8,979 bases of DNA, taken from Planctomycetota bacterium. GTDB lineage: Bacteria; Planctomycetota; Planctomycetia; Planctomycetales; Planctomycetaceae. The DNA lies in NCBI GenBank assembly GCA_023429275.1, contig JAEYWB010000751.1, positions 1 through 8,979 on the forward strand, read 5' to 3'. This document shows positions 6,015 through 8,979 of the stretch, in pieces (position 1 is the stretch's first letter; each line of letters starts with the position of its first letter). The notes under the pieces are model-generated. The model was not told where the DNA came from, made no database searches, and saw only the letters and a list, made by a program, of their open reading frames with translations. The position numbers and the translations under genes were made by a program.

Positions 6015-6029
6015 TTGTTGTTCTCACCT

Positions 6030-6036
6030 GGAGGAG
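6030..6036 (+). promoter_or_regulatory. Ribosome binding site that fixes the start of DUF1559 protein 2
   Basis: A purine-rich GGAGGAG at 6030-6036 sits 8 nt before the ATG at 6045. It is the clearest Shine-Dalgarno in the window and rules out the in-frame TTG at 6015, immediately after the previous stop codon. Confidence 0.8.
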
Positions 6037-6044
6037 AGGGGTCC

Positions 6045-7118
6045 ATGCGGCGCTCGCATCGGTTTCTCGAGGCGGCCGGAGTTCCTCGGCGGCGGGCCTT
6101 CACCATCATCGAACTGCTCGTTGCGGTTGGAATCATATCGCTGCTCGTCGCGCTCTCTCTGCCCGCTCTCGGCCGGGCCCGGCAGACCGCCAAGCGGACG
6201 GAGTGCATGAACAATGTCCGCAATCTGAATCTCGCCATGCTCAGCGTGGCCGAGCGGCAGCGGCGTTTCCCGGCGTGCGGCAAGTTCGGGAAAGGGGGGA
6301 TGCATCACAGCTTCGTTCTCGACCTGCTCCCCGATCTCGATCAGATGAACCTCTACAACAAGTGGAACCAGGACGCGGGGCTCAGCTATCCAGCGAACCA
6401 GCTTCTGGCGCAGACCCACCTGCCGATCCTGGCCTGCCCAGTCGATATCAGCGTCGAAGGCTTTGGAGACCTGAGCTATGTCGTGAATGGCGGGGTCGGA
6501 TTCACCGTCGAGTACGGTGGTATCCATGACTGTCCGGTTGCCCCCTTCGGCAACAAGCTCGACCTGAACGGCAACGGGCAGACCTGCGTCTCGAGCACGA
6601 TGCCCGACGGACTCCCTTCCGACCGCGAGCTGTTCTTCCGGATGGGGCTCTTCTTCAACGAGACCTGGAAGTGGGACGTCACGGTCCGCCACCACAAGCT
6701 CGATACGGTGACAGACGGTCTCTCTCAGACGCTGACGATGTCCGAGAACATGCGGGTCGGATACGACCCCTCGGATCCCAACATCCACAACTGGGCGAGC
6801 TCGAACCCCTACCGCACGAGCTTCTACATCGGGAATCCGTGCCCTCCGGAAGGCTGCACGCCCGGAAGCGTCGACTACGCGAGGAGCAACGCCGGCAGCG
6901 CGATGATCAATTCGGGCGTTCTTTCCCCGGAAGGGTACTCGACCGCTCCGAACTCCTTCCATGACGGCGGCGTGAACATGGCCTTCGGTGACGGACGGGT
7001 CCAGTTCGTGAGCCAGGACTTGGACGGCCGGACCTATGCCGCACTGGCCAGCCCCCAGGGGCGGCTCCTCGAAGGGACCCCTCTCCTGCAGGCTCTGACC
7101 ACAGGAATCGGTGAATAG
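6045..7118 (+). CDS. DUF1559 (SBP_bac_10) prepilin-like protein 2
   Basis: A second pseudopilin-like protein, 357 residues, a normal family length. The prepilin motif is RRRA|FTIIELLVAVGIISLLVALSLP. Cleavage would fall between Ala18 and Phe19, with Glu23 at +5; Ala instead of the usual Gly at -1 is uncommon but known in prepilins. Then come RQTAKRTECMNNVRNLNLAM (46-65), a LACP motif (129-132), the TDGLSQTLTMSENM segment (223-236), which corresponds to the family's TDGxSNTxxxGE motif, and the C-terminal FHDGGVNMAFGDGRVQFVS (305-323) with H306, N311 and D316-G317. Odd points are a DLNGNG stretch (173-178) resembling a calcium loop and a CPPEGC pair of Cys (266 and 271). The start is set by a strong ribosome binding site. 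The gene lies 30 nt after DUF1559 protein 1 and 47 nt before the glycosyltransferase gene, so co-transcription is likely. Confidence 0.93.
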   Translation: MRRSHRFLEAAGVPRRRAFTIIELLVAVGIISLLVALSLPALGRARQTAKRTECMNNVRNLNLAMLSVAERQRRFPACGKFGKGGMHHSFVLDLLPDLDQMNLYNKWNQDAGLSYPANQLLAQTHLPILACPVDISVEGFGDLSYVVNGGVGFTVEYGGIHDCPVAPFGNKLDLNGNGQTCVSSTMPDGLPSDRELFFRMGLFFNETWKWDVTVRHHKLDTVTDGLSQTLTMSENMRVGYDPSDPNIHNWASSNPYRTSFYIGNPCPPEGCTPGSVDYARSNAGSAMINSGVLSPEGYSTAPNSFHDGGVNMAFGDGRVQFVSQDLDGRTYAALASPQGRLLEGTPLLQALTTGIGE

Positions 7119-7165
7119 CGTCCGAGCGGTGACCGCCCCCTTCGCCCCATGGATTCGAATCGCCC

Positions 7166-8782
7166 TTGTCCTCTTCCACTCTTCCTCGTTCCCTCGACAA
7201 CGCGACGAGTTCCCCGCCGCCGGCGGCCGCGTCCCGCAGGCCTGTTGCCTGGATGCTGCTGGGAACGACCGTGCTGCTCGCTTTCGTGCTCCGGTGCCAC
7301 CGGCTCGGGGAGGTCAGCTACTGGTTCGACGAGAGTTTCTGCTGGAAGATGACGACGTTCTCGTGGGGCGACCTGGTCGGCCGCGTGGCGCTCGATAACC
7401 ATCCCCCCCTCTACTTCATCATCCTGAAAGCGTGGATCGGCGCTTTCGGGAGCTCGCCGATCGTGCTTCGCGGGCTGAGCGTTCTCTCCGGTCTGGCGAC
7501 CATCGTCGGCGGATACTGCCTTGTTTCCCAGCTGGAGCGGGACCGGCGCCCCGACCGGCCTCAATCCGCACAGATCACCGGACTCCTCGCGGCAGCGGGC
7601 CTCGCCCTCGCCCCGATGCAGATCGAATGGTCGCAACAGCTCCGGATGTATGCCCCCGGGGCGGCCCTGTCGGTCTGGTCAAGCTATGCCCTCGTCCGCG
7701 CCCTGGGGACGTCGACGCGTCCCGGCTCGAACTGGGCGCTCTACGTCGTGACCGCGGCGGCCCTCTCCTACATCCACTACTTCGGCCTCCTCGTCATTGC
7801 AGCTCAGTTCCTCTATTCCGTCGGCGTCTGCCTGTTCGGCAAAAGTCCCGGCACGCGTTCCGGCGAGAACCTGTCACGGGCCGCGATATCGTTCCTGATC
7901 ATCGGGATGATCTGGTCTCCGTGGCTTCCCGAGTTCCTCGCCCATCGTCAGCAGGTCACCCGGTCCTTCTGGACACGGCCGCTCGAGCTCCAGAACCTCG
8001 TGACCGCCTGCTTTCAGATGTGGGCGGGGACCTGGAGCGAATGGCATCCCGAAGACCGGGTGGCCTGGATCGTTGCGGGAATCAGCGTCGCGACCTGGAC
8101 AGTGCAGCTCGCGTTCGGCTCAGGGCAGAGGCTTCTGGCGATCGTCCCCCTCACGACGTTTGCCCTCGCGACCATCGCCTCGCTCCTGGGGCGCAATATC
8201 GTTTCGGCGCGCTATTTCCTGTTCGCACAGACCCTGGCGGTGTGTGCCCTGGCGGCGGCAACGCAGCGGCTTCCGACAGGATGGCTCAAGGGACTGGCCG
8301 CCGGGGTCATGCTCGTGGGGTTCAGCTGGCTCAGCGTCTCGGTCGTCGAACGGCGGGACCGATGGGCGGCCCGGCCAGGGTTCCAGTCGGCGGTCGCCTA
8401 TATCGAGGAGTTTCGGAAGCCCGGCGAGCCGATCTTCGTCTCGAACCCGATGGTTCAGATCACGACGGCCGCGTACGTCGAGCCGGGTGCGGAAGTCTAC
8501 GTCCTCTCCTCTTCGACCAACTTCCCCTACTTCCAGGGGACGGCCGTCATGCGTGAAAGCGAGTATGTCACGCCGGCGAGCGTTGCCGAGTGGCCGTCCG
8601 AACGGATCTGGACGATCGACACCGTGAACTGGACCGGTGGAACGAGCCGGGTCGCACTGCCGAGACCCTGGATCGATCTTCGCGAGGAGGCGTTCTACGA
8701 CTGGTACCGGCCCGGCTCACAGCTCGTCGTCAAAGAGTGTGCCCGGCCACGTCAGGCGTCGTCACCTCCTCGACAGGAATGA
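7166..8782 (+). CDS. GT39/PMT-like polytopic membrane glycosyltransferase (GT-C fold)
   Basis: An integral membrane enzyme expected to transfer a sugar from a polyprenyl-phosphate donor to a protein or glycan on the outer face of the membrane. At 538 residues it has the usual length. Seen: first helix at about 27-42, followed by the loop motif YWFDESFCW with Asp55-Glu56, the site of the catalytic acidic residue in GT-C enzymes; DNHPPLYFIILKAWIGAFGSSPIVLRGLSVLSGL (77-110), the typical HPPLY block; QLRMYAPGAAL (158-168), matching the family's conserved R-x-Y; several further helices to about 395, including VSARYFLFAQTLAVCALAAA (346-365); and a soluble C-terminal part (400-538). The start is TTG at 7166; the next in-frame ATG (7253, residue 30) would cut into the first helix, so I prefer TTG although no ribosome binding site is seen. 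The acceptor is unknown; the upstream prepilin-like proteins are candidates by position only. Confidence 0.88.
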   Translation: MSSSTLPRSLDNATSSPPPAAASRRPVAWMLLGTTVLLAFVLRCHRLGEVSYWFDESFCWKMTTFSWGDLVGRVALDNHPPLYFIILKAWIGAFGSSPIVLRGLSVLSGLATIVGGYCLVSQLERDRRPDRPQSAQITGLLAAAGLALAPMQIEWSQQLRMYAPGAALSVWSSYALVRALGTSTRPGSNWALYVVTAAALSYIHYFGLLVIAAQFLYSVGVCLFGKSPGTRSGENLSRAAISFLIIGMIWSPWLPEFLAHRQQVTRSFWTRPLELQNLVTACFQMWAGTWSEWHPEDRVAWIVAGISVATWTVQLAFGSGQRLLAIVPLTTFALATIASLLGRNIVSARYFLFAQTLAVCALAAATQRLPTGWLKGLAAGVMLVGFSWLSVSVVERRDRWAARPGFQSAVAYIEEFRKPGEPIFVSNPMVQITTAAYVEPGAEVYVLSSSTNFPYFQGTAVMRESEYVTPASVAEWPSERIWTIDTVNWTGGTSRVALPRPWIDLREEAFYDWYRPGSQLVVKECARPRQASSPPRQE

Positions 8783-8839
8783 CGCCCCAATCCCCTCGTC
8801 TCATCCCTACATCCATTCCTTCTGCAGAAAGGGCTCGCC

Positions 8840-8979
8840 GTGAGACGTCGCGCTGCCGCTCACTGGATAGTCGTCGCCGCCCCTTTGATGCTGCTCGCCC
8901 CTTCGAGCGTGCGGGCCCAGGAGCGCGAGCCGGCGATGGCGGAACTCGCGGAAGCCGTCCTGGAGTCGCTGGATTCCGA
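8840..8979 (+). CDS. N-terminus of a secreted protein (partial at window edge)
   Basis: An open frame of 46 codons from a GTG at 8840, cut by the window edge. AAAGGG at 8828-8833 ends 6 nt before the start and can serve as ribosome binding site. The N-terminus is a classical Sec signal peptide: MRRRAAAHW, a hydrophobic core IVVAAPLMLLAP, and a likely cut after VRA before QEREP (residues 26-27). The visible mature part, EREPAMAELAEAVLESLDS, is acidic and helical, with no recognisable domain. It begins 57 nt after the glycosyltransferase stop on the same strand, so it probably belongs to the same transcription unit. I do not recognise the family. Confidence 0.7.
   Translation, partial: MRRRAAAHWIVVAAPLMLLAPSSVRAQEREPAMAELAEAVLESLDS

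Noticed and set aside
6024..6962. 312-codon - strand frame opposite DUF1559 protein 2
   Set aside because: Antisense shadow of a well-supported DUF1559 gene, with no motif of its own.
7149..7352. ATG at 7149 as the original glycosyltransferase start followed by a frameshift
   Set aside because: Its frame gives a Pro/Arg/Cys-rich peptide without a helix. The TTG frame already supplies a complete first membrane helix, so no frameshift is needed.
7432..8556. 374-codon open frame inside the glycosyltransferase gene
   Set aside because: Shadow frame: extremely Arg/Pro-rich and without domains, while the glycosyltransferase frame shows helices and conserved motifs throughout.

Overview
The window looks like a piece of a GC-rich planctomycete chromosome. 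The evidence is the mix of families: two prepilin-like proteins of the DUF1559 (SBP_bac_10) family, a GYF_2/DUF4339 membrane protein, a receiver-like plus RsbW-type ATPase protein, a small secreted EF-hand protein and a Ski2-like helicase. The call rests on family knowledge and base composition, since there is no rRNA marker here. I found no tRNA, rRNA, CRISPR array, transposase or phage gene.

Left part (1-3296). Two genes read leftward: the 5' part of a Ski2-like DEAD/DEAH helicase, cut by the window edge, and upstream of it a fusion of a degenerate response-regulator receiver with an RsbW-type HATPase. A 400-base divergent intergenic region with a three-copy 16-nt direct repeat separates these from a small secreted EF-hand protein on the + strand. 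That gene converges on a PfkB-family sugar kinase, and the two share a perfect 14-bp inverted repeat that contains the kinase stop codon.

Middle (3297-4178). Nearly 900 bases hold no convincing gene but many inverted repeats. These include a 10-bp hairpin in the kinase leader and a run of stem-loops at 3510-3698. The right end is visibly less GC-rich.

Right part (4179-8979, all + strand). A GYF_2 protein with two C-terminal membrane helices comes first. It is followed by a likely operon of two DUF1559 prepilin-like proteins (30-nt gap), a GT39/PMT-like polytopic glycosyltransferase (47-nt gap) and the start of a secreted protein (57-nt gap). The layout suggests a cell-envelope module: pseudopilin-like proteins, a membrane glycosyltransferase working on the outer face of the membrane, and an exported partner. 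That link is inferred from position only.

There is no clear defence or mobile system. The most unusual items are the receiver domain that has lost its phospho-acceptor, the structured gene-free region, the tandem repeat, and the prepilin-glycosyltransferase arrangement.
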